In this document: one piece after another, positions 23,613 through 37,800 of the stretch
Layout: each line of letters opens with the position of its first letter
Position numbering within the stretch: the first letter of the stretch is position 1
Assembly: GCF_020085105.1 (NCBI RefSeq)
Contig: NC_058045.1
Coordinates: forward strand, 9,689,833-9,753,832
DNA from: Siniperca chuatsi
Taxonomy: Eukaryota; Chordata; Actinopteri; Centrarchiformes; Sinipercidae
Direction of reading: 5' to 3'
DNA length: 64,000 nucleotides
The notes under the pieces: model-generated
The model's input: the letters and a program-made list of their open reading frames with translations, nothing else
Databases searched by the model: none
What the model was told of the DNA's origin: nothing
Made by a program: the position numbers and the translations under genes

Positions 23613-24096
23613 ACTAAAGTGCCATCTTCCTCCTTGTGCCACTCAGATGAAATGTAAAGACAATTTACAAGTACAAAAAGTACTTCTGTAATCGAGTAAG
23701 CTTGTTGTTTTTATCCTGTTCTGGAAGTTTCACTAGGCAGCCATGACATTGACTCAGTTCATTAAATATTTGCATACACCCTTCTTATGTTATCCTAAGT
23801 GTATTTGATAAGCAAACACATATGTTCAGTCCATTGTTTTTGGGACTGTGCAGTAGCATAGCATTTGTGCAGGCAGCACTCCCTGTACACTTAACAAATA
23901 TCAAACACATAAATGTGAAATGGGCTGTTTGTCACAGAATAATAGCCAAGATAAATACTAATAAATAATAATAATTAAAAATGTATCTGGCACCAATGCA
24001 CAGTTTGTCAAATCAACATTTTTACTTGTTATTCTTCTGGGTGGAGGAGCTGTGTGGCTTATCACTTAACCAACTAATCAGATTTAGGAGTTGGGG

Positions 24097-25280
24097 TTAA
24101 TTCAAGTGTAGTCTCAGTGCAGAAGCTAGAAGCACCAGAAGGAGGTTTAGTTTGTGTGTGTGTGTGTTTGAATGCATTTTTAAGAGCTCATTTAGCTCTT
24201 TGAAATCTGAGATTACGGAGTTGAACTTGTTAAAGTAAACTTTCCTTATTTCATTGAATGTTGTACATTGTAGGAGGAAGTACATCTCCGTCTCAACCTC
24301 ACCTGTCGAACAGTGACCACATATTCTGTTTTCTTTTGGTTGCCAGGACTTTTGTGTCTTGCTTTTTCGATTGCCAGTTTGTGGTCCCTGAGCCTGTACT
24401 CTGTTAGGAGCTGTCTCTGCTTTCTATTTCTGACAGTAGAGAGATATTGTGCAAATACATAATCTCTTTTCAGTTCCAAATAGGTTCTTTACATTGCGTT
24501 ATAATTAGGTTTACTCTGACTGGTGTTTGGAAAACAGTGCTGTTGTGGGACTGGTCAGAGTGTGTCTGAGAGGGGGCAGTTAGTCTCAGCACCAGCTGAC
24601 ATAGGGGACTCTTTTCTGGGCTCAGCTCTTGGGTTTGGAGGGCTTTGGAATGGAGGCGGTCTAGGGGGCTGGATTTAAAGTTGTTAAAAAATTTGAGCGC
24701 TCCCTTTTGAATGTTAATTATCAGTGGGTATCTGCCTAATTCTGCTCTACATGCATTTATTGGTGTTTTTCTGTGTACGTGTAAAATGGATCTGCAGAAT
24801 TCTGCATGTAACGATTCTTTTGGAAGTTTGTCCCAACGGGTACAGCTACGATGACTGAGTGGACCCCATGCTTCATTACCATACAGCGCAATGACACTAT
24901 CAAATATTTTAAGCCAAATTTTAATTTGAATTTGGAAATTCTAAAATGTTCTCTTAATTGCATTTAGAGCTCTTCAAGCATTTTCTATTAGTGCATTCAC
25001 TGCCATGTTGAAACTCTCTGATGCTGTTATCGTTATACCAAGGTAAGTATAACTCATACTGTGTTCAATGATATGATTATTTATGGCAGACTGATATTTG
25101 TTTTCCTGACATCTGGGGCATTTTTGAAAAATCATGCCATTAGTTTTCTTCATATTTACTGCCAGGGCCCAGTTCTGACAGTACTTTTCTATCATGTCCA
25201 GCTGTTGCGGTCTTCACCGCTCTATCTAGGAGGGAGATATATCTATTATGTTATATCTATGAGCTGAATGTGGCACCTTA
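24097..25280 (-). mobile_element. LINE fragment, 3' part of the reverse transcriptase ORF
   Basis: The minus strand reads as the C-terminal half of a non-LTR retrotransposon polyprotein. From about 25195 there is an RT end (YTYLGITITASESFN). From 24880 comes a well-kept block GNEAWGPLSHRSCTRWDKLP followed by KESLHAEFCRSILHVHRKTP. Then the end of the ORF (KRDYVFAQYLSTVRNRKQR at about 24475 and EMYFLLQCTTFNEIRKVYF near 24285) has the Cys/His spacing common at LINE C-termini. Small frame changes separate the blocks. The 5' part is absent, as in most truncated LINE copies. The clade is probably L2/CR1-like but cannot be fixed here. Confidence 0.75.
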
Positions 25281-25349
25281 CAATGTTTATGGATTTTAGG
25301 ATGCTTCCTTCAGATATGACACGGTTACAAATGTATTGTAAAATGTAAA

Positions 25350-25355
25350 TTTATT
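25350..25355 (-). terminator. Candidate polyadenylation signal of duox
   Basis: AATAAA on the minus strand about 460 bp past the duox stop codon. It is the first canonical signal in a good position that I found. Transcript evidence is lacking, so this is a candidate only. Confidence 0.35.
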
Positions 25356-25812
25356 TGGTCCGGATATATTTCACACAAGAGCACAAGAAATTAATAACAT
25401 GAAATCAACCATACATTATGATTTCAAAAACATATAGTAAAATGGTAAACAATGACAGCTAACTCCAGTTACATCTCTGAGTCAAACAGCAAATAAAAAC
25501 TCACATGATACACAATTAAAAATAATTTTATGATATTATATGAAACTAAATTTCTCATCTTTGACAGATTGAACTGAATGTAACAATAATATTTATGATT
25601 ATAGAATAAAGATGTAAAGAAGAATTGAATCAGTACACATTTAATCAATAGGCAACAAGTATTTTTCTCTTCAAGGCATTACATAAAATCAAAACTTCCT
25701 ACATTGGCGCTGTGATTGTGGGTGTAAAAGTATTTCTAATTAACTTATATTCTCCAGCGTAAAGTGGCTCATCATTCCTTCTGTAACTATGTAGTCCAGA
25801 GCTGAGGACACG

Positions 25813-28800
25813 TTAGAAGTTCTCATAGTGATGTATAAAATGGGCCTGATCCCTCTTGTTCATCTGCTGACAAGCTTTCTCCACGTTCTTGGTCAGTCCA
25901 GGCGGTCCACAGCTGAATACACCAATTTTACCCACCTACAGAAAATAATACACATTTAAAAGTTAAACAATGAATTAATTTTGTCCAGGCTAATATACTG
26001 GGCAAAGTTTCAGACAAACACGAGGTAGGTAGAAGTATGACCTCAGGGTGAACTTCCTGCAGTGAGCTGAAAAACGACACCAAGGGTGGACGGCCGAAGT
26101 GGGTGACGGACCGGAGGCCAGTGAAGAGACTGCGATTCCACACCTTCTGAAAGTGGCGCTCACACACGTACTGTCCACGCATTACAAAGACAATGGTGAG
26201 GGATCATTAGTGGCTTTCATTATTATTTAATATGAAAGGAACAGTTTGGGGAAATATGCTAATCGCTTTCTTCCCGAGAGTTAAATGAACAGATCAATAA
26301 CATTCTCATATCTGTATGTTAAATATGAAGCTACAGCCAGCAGCCAGTTAGCTTAGCATGAAATGGTCATGACAAAGTGGAAAAATAGCTATTCTGGCTC
26401 TGTAAAAGCAGGGTTTGTAAAGGTAACAAAATCTGCCTACCGGTACCTCTAAAACTCTGTAATTAACACATTATATCTTGTTGGTTCAATCTGCAAAAAA
26501 CTGAAATGTAAAAACAACAAGTAGTGGTTTTATGGGGGGTTATCTACGTGACTATTTCTTAGCCGAGTGCAGTGACTTTTTGGAGTCCTGTCGTCACCAT
26601 GTCTCCAGTGGAGACTTTACACTTCAGTGTTTGTACGGATTAAATAAACAAGATATAACATGTAAATTGGTGAGATTTAGTGGTGCTAGTAGTTTTGATA
26701 CCTTTGGACAGAGTCAGGCTAGCTGTTTCCCCCAGTTTCCAGTCTTTATGCTAAGCTAAGCTAAGCTAACTGGCTGCGGGCTGCCACTTCATATTTAACT
26801 ACAGATATGAGAGTGGTATCATTCTTCTCAACTAACTCCCAGCAAGTAAGCGAAGGAGCATATTTACTTACTATTCCTGTAATATACAAGGCACGTATTT
26901 AGGAGTCAACATTAAACAGAATATTTGTTTAATATTTAGTAGCATTTTAGTGAACTTTGTATATATATATTTTCCACTTTTTTGCAACTGCAGATCTCAC
27001 CAGCATGGTGGTGCGGAGGTCGAACTTTTCGGCCACCTGAGTGATGTAAGTGTGGACTGAGACCAGCTCCATGGTGTCCATCTCCTCCACCTCCCTGATG
27101 ATGTCTGAAACCCACTCAAACTGACGTTGTGTTCGTGTCACCCAGATGAAGTACACCTTCAAGAGATTGTTTATAGAGTGAGCTACTTGTACACATAAAT
27201 AATGCTTCAGGGAGGAATTCAAGACAAAATGTACTGTAGGTTGTTTGATTTTAAGCAGCACCTTTTTACACTGAATCTTGGACTTGATGGAGGACTTGAA
27301 CACCAGGTCTTTGAGGATGGAGGCGAATGGAGTGACTCCAATTCCTCCTCCCACCAGAACAGACACCTCAAAGTCAGTCCACTCCTGATGGCCCTCACCA
27401 AACGGGCCATCCAAGTACAACTTAGGATGAAATAAAATATGAATGTCAGTGTCACGAAAAGACAAAGAATGGAGAAGCAGATGAAACACACACCAAACAA
27501 TGCTTTAACCTGCCTTTGGATAGGCTCCGAGCTCGAGCAGGCTTTCTTCAGTGTAGAGCTCTCGGAGCTGGCTGGTCCAGGGCCCCACAGCTCGGATGTG
27601 CAGGCTCAAGGTCTCTTCGTGAGGTGCTGACGTCAGTGTGAATGGGTGGTACTCATCTGTGCCCAACATCAGGCATGCAATGCGAACCCACTGGCCTGAA
27701 CGGTACACAAAGCCCTGAGGTCGCTTGAACTCCAGATGTGTCACACCTACAGATAGGACAGCCAAGGGAAGTGTGAACTCGAATGCAGAGTGTGCACAAA
27801 CATTAAGTGATTTCAGTGAAGACAATGGAAGTGCAATTTATTTAGCACAGACTAAAACCAAGGAGAGACAGAGAATAACGAGACATTTAAATTACTCCAT
27901 GGTGATTTTCACCTGAAGGCAGCAGCTCAGCTCTGACCACCGGGATCTCCACCTTCTTCCTGCTCAAGCTGATAAGTTTGTCCAGCAGGAAGAGCAGTGC
28001 AGGTGGAATTAAATAGATGTAGAAACGGGGCTCTTGGAGCAGGGCAAAACTGCCATGAACAACTGTCTGTTGAATGAAAACAAAGCCAACATCACACTAT
28101 TCGTAAAACTGCCTCCCACCATGAAAGTCACCTGACTGCAGAGTGCATGTGGAGTATTTTAAAGTCAGAAAAGTACTTACTAGAATGTACACAACAATGT
28201 AGAGGTAATGTGTGATCCAAAACCCACGAAAACTGATGCGACGGAAATAGTGTGAGGCAAAAACATACATAAATGCAAAAGTAAAAAGAAGCAAGACACC
28301 AGTCATTCCTAGGAAAAGGACAAAGCAGAGCAAAAACTCAATTACAGCATAATATAACAAGCAGTCCATGTACCACTAAAGGTCTAAAATGAGTTTCCTA
28401 TGATACCTGGAACGGTTTGAAAGAACCACCACGACCACTTCTGAGGAAGTTCAGACCTAAAATGAAAACACACTGTAATTCAGCTGCCATAACTCTATGC
28501 AAAGTGTACAAATATCTGCTAAAATCAGGCAGATTTTTCAAATGTTACCCATTGTTGGATAAAACTTTGGGGAACAGACAAGCCAGGATGCTGAGGTCAC
28601 TGATGGAGAAGATGTAGATGTTGACCACATGGCCCAAACTATGAACAACTACAGTCAGAATAGAAATAGGAGTGAGCTCACACCAATAAAATGTAAACAG
28701 GTGAAGACATCAAAACTTTCCATAATTTCTCTCCACTATCATTTGCGTAACAATTTCTCCTCCAGTCTACCAACTTGCTAGGATGATGGCAGTCATGGCC

Positions 28801-31800
28801 ATGAAGCGATGGAAATCGATAGCAGCATCAAAGGGGATGTATCGGTTGAGGATCGTCTCTCGGCACAGCGTGATGAGGTTGCGACACACAGTGAGGAGCA
28901 TGTAGGGAAACAGAAAGGAGACGGCGGCTGCCGAGCCACGGGAGACGACGATGCCTACCACTGAAGTCTCAGGGATACCTGTAGATTCGGCCTGTAAACT
29001 GTAGTCTGAAAAACAAGGTTTTCGATCACTTCTAGAGGGTCATTTCAGAAAAGGCTCTTGTATGTAAAGTATGATGCCTTTAAAAGAAGGACTATAATAC
29101 ATTAACATGACATAGTGAGGAAGCAGAACAAGGAGAATGTTACTCACAGTAACATCTTTCAAGAGTCACGCCAGCTGTGATGCCGTAAACGATGATGAAG
29201 CAGACAATATGACGGCGATAATTCTCAATGAAACGTTTGAACTGCTGGATCTTCTGCTGGATTGGGTTTCTTATGTACTGCTCACGCTTGGGCTTCACAT
29301 AGACATTTGGAGTGTTGACACTTAACCTGAAAATATTCAAATCCATTTGACTTTATTCAGTGAATATTCTTTGTTCTGTCTTGTTATTTAGCTGTGGAGT
29401 TTTTGACCACATTCAGGTTGCCCAAACTACAGAGGAAGTAGGGTATGATACTTTAACTTTTTACTGTAAAGCCACTGTATTAGAGCAGTTGCATCATATG
29501 TGCAGCTTCATAAATTAATAATAATAATATTTTGATAACCCACAAGCCACCATGGTTTTCTACACAACCACAGTTTCCTCTATACAGAAATTCAAGAAAA
29601 ACTCATGCAAAAGGAACTTGAAGAGGTAATTTAAACTGAGGGACAATTAATAATAATAACTCTATAGTGAATATAAACCAGTTTACAAAACAAATTCTGT
29701 TCAGATGATGAGTTTTATCAGTTTTGTTTCGTTGTCAGACATGTTATCTTGCTTATCTTTCCTTATCTTTTCTTCAGAAAGTCATTTACAGGAGCAGAAA
29801 AATGAAACAAGGAACAAACTTTTTCCGTCTGCGTATCTCCTGTCCTTGTGTGTTGTTGCTGCTGCAAACAAAAAATGAACAAGATTGTAAACTGGAAAAC
29901 TGGGATATACAAATTAAAAGGATTAAATGAAAACGCTACAGTGGATCATTGTTTTTATCTACTGTATAGTGCAAGCAACAGCTGTTACATTTGTGGTCTG
30001 GATGAGTGATTACAGCCCCGGTTCTCTTACCTGTTTGCTGGACAGATGAAGGACACTCTCTGGTCTCGACTCAGAAGCTTCTTCCCCCCTTGTTTCTCCA
30101 TCCCTGCACACACAGCAGAGGCACTAATTCATCAGACAAGGTCAGAGAAATGAGGATTTAAAAAAAGATCTTCTTAGACAAAACTTTCTCCAACCTTTGA
30201 CATTGAGTTGGGCAAACTGCAGCTCTTTCTCGTGGTCCCGCAGGAGGAAATGGAAGTCCTCCCATGTGATTTTCTCCTTGTCATCAAAGCCTGCGGCCTG
30301 CATCATGGCCTTGATGCCTTCCTCTGCCTGGCTCTTTGACAGCGCACCGTTGGAGATTTCAATGAAAGACCTGCAACACATCAAATGGACGTAGATGAAC
30401 CATCAGACAGGGAAAAAAAGACTTTGGACGGTTATGAAAAAAAAGAAACATCAATCAAACCTGAGCATCCTGGCAAATTCTTCTTTTGACAAGAAACCAG
30501 TTCCACCAATGTCGTTCATGGAAAACATCAGTTTGGATTTTTCCTCAGGAGACCCTGATTAAACACACATATCATCAGTGACACAATGTAGAACTAGACT
30601 AATTACTGGTTTATGACATCAACTTTTCTATTAAATATCAGACATGCCATTCATGTAGTCCATTGCTCATTTCTAGCTGTCTAGATCTAATTAACATCAG
30701 TCTATAAAACTTATTTACTTGATTTATTTATTGATTTACTTAATTGATTTCGTGATGTGTTCTGTAAATTTATTTTCATTTGCGGCTGGACAGTCCCAGT
30801 AGATCATCCCTCGAGAGCAGCTAACCCACCAAAATGAAATTGATTATTATTAGTTTCATTTTACCTTTCATAAAGATAACCATCACATCAAGAAACTCTT
30901 GGAAGGAGAGGTAACCGTTTCCATCTTTATCAGCTAGTGTGAACATGGAGTCCACAAATAAGGAGTCAGACTTGAGGCCCAGCGCATCTGCAAACTCAGA
31001 CGCTGCCAGCTCGCACTGGAGAACCTCTTTGGCTTTCTTGTGGGAAACGCCACTCATGTCCCCAGCGTCACACTTCTCTATTTCCAAGACCTGTGCACCA
31101 GAGGGACAGCGAGGGACAGTGTCATTACATGTCACTATAGTGTCATTAGTAATATCACTGACGTTACCTGAGGTTAATGTATGTCGATCATGGATGAGGT
31201 AACCATCAAGACCAACAATTAGTTCTTTTGGCTGGAGGTCGGACCTAATTTGACCTCAAACAAGGACTGACGACATTTTGTGGCAGCTAATGCCGCTGTA
31301 ATAGAGCAGAGAATGAGGTAAACGTTCAGAGGCTGATAGTACCTTAGAGAAAGCGTGTCGGATGAAAGTTTCCACAATCTGAGCCCTCTGCTCTCTGGTT
31401 AAAGCCTCCTTCAGCAGTTCCACTTCTCTCATCTCCTTCACTCTAATCTCCTGCCCAATGTCTGTCACCCCCGGGTGCAGATGCTTGAAAAATGCTGCAC
31501 GTTTGCTCTCGTCATCAAAAAACAGCACCTGGATGTGCAAACAGGGAGCATCAGGAGAAGATTAACAGGATTGGAGGGAGATGAAAAGTGATGGCGATCA
31601 TGTACATCTGCAGAATCATGCTTGCATCAATGATTGGATGAGGGGAAAAATAAAAGCAGAAGTAACTTCAGTGCAAAAGTGAGAAAGCTGGATGTGCTTG
31701 AACTGCAAACAATCCTAAATGTGAACACAGAATTTGGTTGTCTTACACAAGATACAACAGCAGCAACATTTTTTAAAACCATTTTTCCCCCTACAACCTG

Positions 31801-34800
31801 AATCAGACTGCAGCTGCTTTTTCAGATCAAGAGCCCGAAGGTGCAAATTATCCCCTCTCGTTCCCAGATACTCACCAGGTCGTACTCTTTTGATACTTTG
31901 AGCAGCAGAGCTTTGTGGTGACGGTCGTTGGAGAGAAGGACATCTAGGTAGTCCTGGTTGCCCAGGTTGAGGCAACGGTGAATGGACCCAGATCTGTCAA
32001 AGACCTGCAGCCTCCTCTTCTCATCGACCTCCACACTGACAGGATGCAGAGGTTTTTTATGGCCCTGCCACTCATAGGCTGGAGAGAAAAAGTGGAATGA
32101 GAGGAAGAGCAAGATAGGATTCTGGATGATGTTGAGGACAGTTGTGTAAAATAACAGAAAATAGCAAAGGGATTTGTGTTGATGCCTATTTGACATACAT
32201 AATGGTTGCTGAAGGCCTGCGTAGCGGTAAATCCAATAGTTAGCTGATGTTTATTAACAACTGACAATGAGTCAATTTAAAACCTGACTTATAGATATTA
32301 TGTTTTTACTACATTGGACTCTGCAAATAAAGTATTTTAAGGTTGTTTTTTTAACCCCACAGATTTCATACCAGTGATTCCCACAGCTGGCTCGACTGTT
32401 CTGTTACCAGCTTTTCTTCTTCTCTGGAACTTCCTGTACCTGTACTTGCGGAGACACGCCACCATACAGGCCACTAGAAAACTAACTGTGAAAGTAAAGT
32501 AATCACAACTGATTGTCAGTTTTACAACAAAACTGCTGATGAGTGATTTCAGTATTATTGCTGTGCAAAAAGAGCTGGATTTGTGAGTATGATACTGACC
32601 AACAGGAAAGAGGAACAGAACAATGATGAATATCCCAAAGCCAGCTTTGCTCCCATCAAAGTAATTAAGTTTGGTAGCATTAGTGCAGGGATGGAGCATT
32701 GATGCATTCAGCTGTGTGGGCTGAGGACAAGGATCACCTAAGGCAACAGAGAGAATGTTTTTTAATCCATTTTTTAAATATTATTGTTTTAAATCCTTGT
32801 TTGTTTATGAATCAAATATAAGAGACACATTTTTACCATCCTTCCAGAAGAACACATTATTCTGTATATCAGTGGCTTCTGCACTTGTGACTGCAATAAG
32901 GACGTCATGAAAGGTCATGTTGCGGATCACCTGGATCTCCTCATCTGTGAACAAACTGGAAAACCACCCAAAGTACACAACTATAGTAAAATGACTGGCA
33001 CATGTGAATGGGTGTTGTTGTCACAAACATTAATATGAGATAAATCACACAATACTGTAGGATTAGATACTATGATGGCAAATTCTATTCTGAAAGTCCT
33101 TTAGAGAGGAGCTTACCCATTCTGTTTGTTCTCAAACCAGAAGCGGTCTCCGTTTCTGATGCGTTCAAACTGGTCCAGGATTATGGCGGAGAAAACTGGA
33201 CCTGGACCATCGAGAGACTCCAGCAGTCCTCCAGGGAAGAGTTCCAGTTTTGAGATGTCTCTGTTATACAGTTCTGCAATATCGTGGAGCAACTGATGGA
33301 GTAGAACACAAGACACACTTTAATTCCCAGGATTACTGTTTTGATGCAGTTCATGTTTGATCATTCTTTGTTTAAAGGCATTTATTTGCTTTCGGAGACT
33401 CTAGGTTTCACCTGTGGGTTGGTGCTGTTGAGCTCAGAATTTATTTCCTCAAATGTCTTGACAGGAGGCAGATCCAGAGCTTTTCTGACCTCAGTGTAAC
33501 TACGAAGACCAAAGTCTCTTCCTCTTTGGATGGTCATGGCCACCAGATCTGTCCGGGTGAACCTTAGGGGTCCGTACATGAAATCTGTCAGGGTGCAAAT
33601 CAGATCAGAGCAGTGATTATTAGTTTAGAACTTAAATAAGGTAATTTTATTGTAATTTTCAATTTTCTATTTATGATTGCTTGACTTTTGTGGTATTTTC
33701 TCTTACTATGTATATTTTTTCTGTTATGCACCACCACACCAAGGCAAATTACTTGTATGTGAAACCCACTTGGCATTAAACTTGTAATCAATAAACTGAT
33801 TTCTGATACAGGCAGTGAATAAGAAGGATTAAACACCTCTCAGGTCCTCCACAACAATATTGTCTTCTCTCTCTGCAATCTGGGAAGCCATGCCCATGAG
33901 GAGGTCGTCTACATCCTGGCTAGTCTTCACATTGATTCTCTGGAAACACAATGACAACAGCATCAATATATACTGTAATATACAGATTAATACATACTAC
34001 TCTCTCTAATAGGTGGTATCAAGGAGGCCATTGAAAATACACAAGCATATTTTAGTCTTAAAGTAGAGGCAGTCCAAACTAATTCTTTGGTGAGGTAATT
34101 TGTAGAGAAACCATCATCATCCATCACATAGCTATCCCCAATATTCAATTTGGAAGCACTAACTATAAAATAACTAACTAGTAACTGAGACTATCAAAGA
34201 GAAATGTACTTGAAACATTCTAGCTTTCAGCCCCATTTTCTCGACAGAAATACATGTAAAGTGATTTGTAATTAAAACAGTGCTCAGAGACACACACTGG
34301 TTTGCTTTCCTGCCTCTGAAGCCACAAAGTTCCTGGGTCAAATCTTTTCTGCTGTTCTCCTTCTGTACTTTTCCACTGTCTCCATAAATAAAAAAGTACT
34401 ACATGTGACTTCACTGCCTGTTCTTATTTAAAAAAAAAAATCATTACTAGTATTACTAAATACTACTACTCACAAGAAAGGAAATTGAAAAGAAAAAAAG
34501 CTGTGGTTGAGTGTGGTGGAGAAAAGGTTTGTGGTGATAAACACATAGTATTTAAATGAGCACACCAGTCAATTTACTAAAAAAAATCTTGGGTGCAGTC
34601 TTGTGAAAATGCAGAAGTATGATCATGATATACCTGCCGTTTCCAAAAGCTGTTACAAAGACGCATTGCTGGTGATAAGCTGCCATCTATGTTGACAATC
34701 TTCTGAAAATGACAGGTTCTGTTTCTGTAGGAAAAAGGAGAGTCCATGTGGAGGGTTTTATTTCTAATAGTTAGCGCACACTCTATTTTAGATGGCGTCT

Positions 34801-37800
34801 GACAACGTTCACAGCAGCACTTGACAATATTACGCTCAACTAAACATAATACCTCATATAAACACCAGGTGGGGCCATAGTGATGCCAAATCGTATGGCA
34901 GCAGCCTCAAACTCAGGAGAGATCCCCGGATCAACAAATTTCCGGTAACCTGTATACAGATAAATCAGAATATAAAATTAAACAATAGAAGGAGAACAAA
35001 ATAACTAATAAGTAAACTACAAGCTGAATTAGAAACAATCATCACGCATGCAAACACCCTATATCATCATCCAAATGGTCAGTCAAGTGAGGCAACTAAT
35101 GCAGCACAGCTATGAAAATGAAGAGTGATTAAGATGATGGGCTCATCTGACCGTTATCCCTTTAACTTTCTTCAGCTGCGGGTGCTCATTCAGCAGAAGA
35201 AGGAGACTCAGGGTGATGCTTTGCTGACGGAGCACATATTTGTCAAACACCACCAACGATAGCTCACCTCACCACGGCTTGTGGTCACCAGTGCATTACC
35301 TGTTCCCGTCCACTTGTACGCACATGCACTCTGGCTGAGTCTTACCTGGGTAAGGAGGAAGCTTTTTGTCTCCAAGATATCCAGGCAGCCATTCGTAGAG
35401 AGCAATATTCTGCGCGGAAAAATAGGAGGGATAAAAGTTATTGCAGCTTTTTTGAATGCACACTGAAACTGATCATGATTGTATGGGGTTTGATGATAAT
35501 ATATCAAGCTAATTTTTGTCTTAGTCTCATTTTTTTGAGTCAATAAAACCAGATTTTTCGATATGACCAAAAATATTATTTAATTGTAAATTGTTTTGTT
35601 AACTATTGTTTTCGATAGAAGTAGAATATGTAATGTGTGTAATGTTCTTGCTTCTTGAGGACAGACTTGACTAATCAAACAAGTGAGAGATGATGCATTT
35701 GCACTAAAACCATCAATTTCATCCATAAAATCACGACCACCTGGTGTTGATGCAACCTCGCTCTTTCCAGAGTGCAAATTTAATCAGCACCTGTGCAGCG
35801 AGAGGATTACATGGAGACTTTTCCTTCTACCTGGAATGTGGCCACAACTGTCTTCCTGGCGTTTTGAAACAGCTTTTCGTCTGCCCACTCTGGGTGTTCC
35901 TCATGCAGTCTGGAGGCTACATAATTGTGGTAGCGAAACCAGATAATCCCCTCTGCTGCTGTGAACATGTTCTCATTGGCCCAGGCATTTCCCAACTCTG
36001 GACAAAGAAGATGGCACAAATTATAGGGAATTATGTTATTCCATCATGTGAATTAACATCACTATAGCTATAACAGAATAAACAGAGAATAGGCTGTATA
36101 CGTAACATTTTTTATACAGAAAACTGCCCCACAATTCACAAATATTCTGCACCTTATCTGTATAGTGTCACACTCCCATTGCATTGATTGATGAGGATCT
36201 CTGTCCACTAATGGAAAGATAATTTGGCTGTTTGTTTTTAAGGACGTGAAAACAGAGCGGTGACAACAGGAGAAGATCCTCCGCCTCAGCCCCAGATAAT
36301 AACTACACACCTTTAACAACACAAGCAACAAAACACTGGTTTCATGACACCTGAACGGCATCCTCTATCATATAGAGAGAGGGATTTACTGTGGTAAGTG
36401 TTAAGCCATTTACACAATAATTAAAGAGTCATAACATACGTCAGGCAGGGCCTCTCTTGACTCAGACTCGCAGGCTGCAAAGCAGACCTGGGTGAAAGAA
36501 ATTCTTGTTGTTTGTTTTCAGCAGCTTGCAGTATCGATTGGGTGGGTATTGCCACATACAGTGTAAATAACCAGTTCAGATACCAGGTTGTTTAAAGGTA
36601 TAGTTCAGCCAAACACACACACTAAAGCATATTCAGTTTTACCATGAGTGAAATCTATGCATCCAGGTGTGATTTGCTGAGATTTGGAGATCTATTATGT
36701 GCAATTGCAACTAGTTTGTGATGCTCAAAACGTTGAAAAGTTATCTGAAAAACTCAAAAGCAACATACATTTCCACATATAATGACCTTGTTTCACTGAA
36801 AAACACTGTTTTAAGGATAAGCTGTGGATTATTGTGAACAACTGTGTCATTCTACTTGGAAAGAGACATTACTGTTGAGTTTTGGGCCTTTAAAGGCCGT
36901 ATGTTAAATGTCACTGAGCTCCACTGCTTTGGGTTGACACCTAGCCAACATTTTTTCAATAAGTCACAATTAACTATGTGGTTGGATGTACTGCACTCCA
37001 GGTAAGGAGGAAATTATGTTTGACTGTGCTTTTGAATGAACTGTCCCTTTAATCAGTGACATAGGAGTCAGTCTAGTGCACCTGTCTGTAACTAACAACT
37101 CCCTTGACATATCTATAAAAGGCCCCTGATGATATACACATCACTGTCTGGTCCTCAACGGACAATAAAATGAATTATTTGCCAACAGTGTTTGGTGCAG
37201 GTCAGATCTGAAGTATAAAGTATAAAATGTCTCACCATAAAGGCCATGGGCTCCATGATCTCCTGTAGAGGGGTCAGCAGCACTCCACATGAAACTGCGT
37301 CCTGTTCCTTGATTTGGCATGTTCCACTCAGAGTCTGAAGTCAAGAGCCCTCCAGAGAAGCTTCTCAGGGAGTCAGACCAGGATGCGGAGGGGCCATAGA
37401 TGGAGCTGCCATCCATCCATGCTGTCACCAAGTTCACCTGCATGTGTTATATTTGTTTTTCTCAAATTATTGCTCTTAAGGAACGGTAACTGTAAGGTAA
37501 CATAATGTGATGGTTCCCTTCAGAACTGCCTGATCTGTTACAGCACAGTTCTTAACTTACTGTTCACATTTAGCCTACTGATTGTTTCTGGAGGCTGCAA
37601 TTTGCTGATAACATTAACAAACATGTTACTTCATATTGATGAGTCAATAATCAGCACCTGTGTGCGAGGGTTACTGGGACTCTGGCCGGACTCTTTGTCC
37701 CATGGTCCTCTCTGAAAAGGCAGCAGAACTTTTCCGGTGGCAGTAGGGTCAAAGACAGGGTCACCTTTTGGGATATGGATGTTCATGAACTCAGGTGGAC

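Larger units (their letters stand above)
17879..24095. other. AT-rich intergenic region with scattered old repeats
   Basis: No gene recognised. Segments resembling teleost repeats occur at about 18275-18330 (CTGAGCAAGGCACTTCACC), 22190-22560 and 23520-23612. A minus-strand open frame at 20296-20679 (127 codons) shows no domain and no supporting splice sites. Confidence 0.45.
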
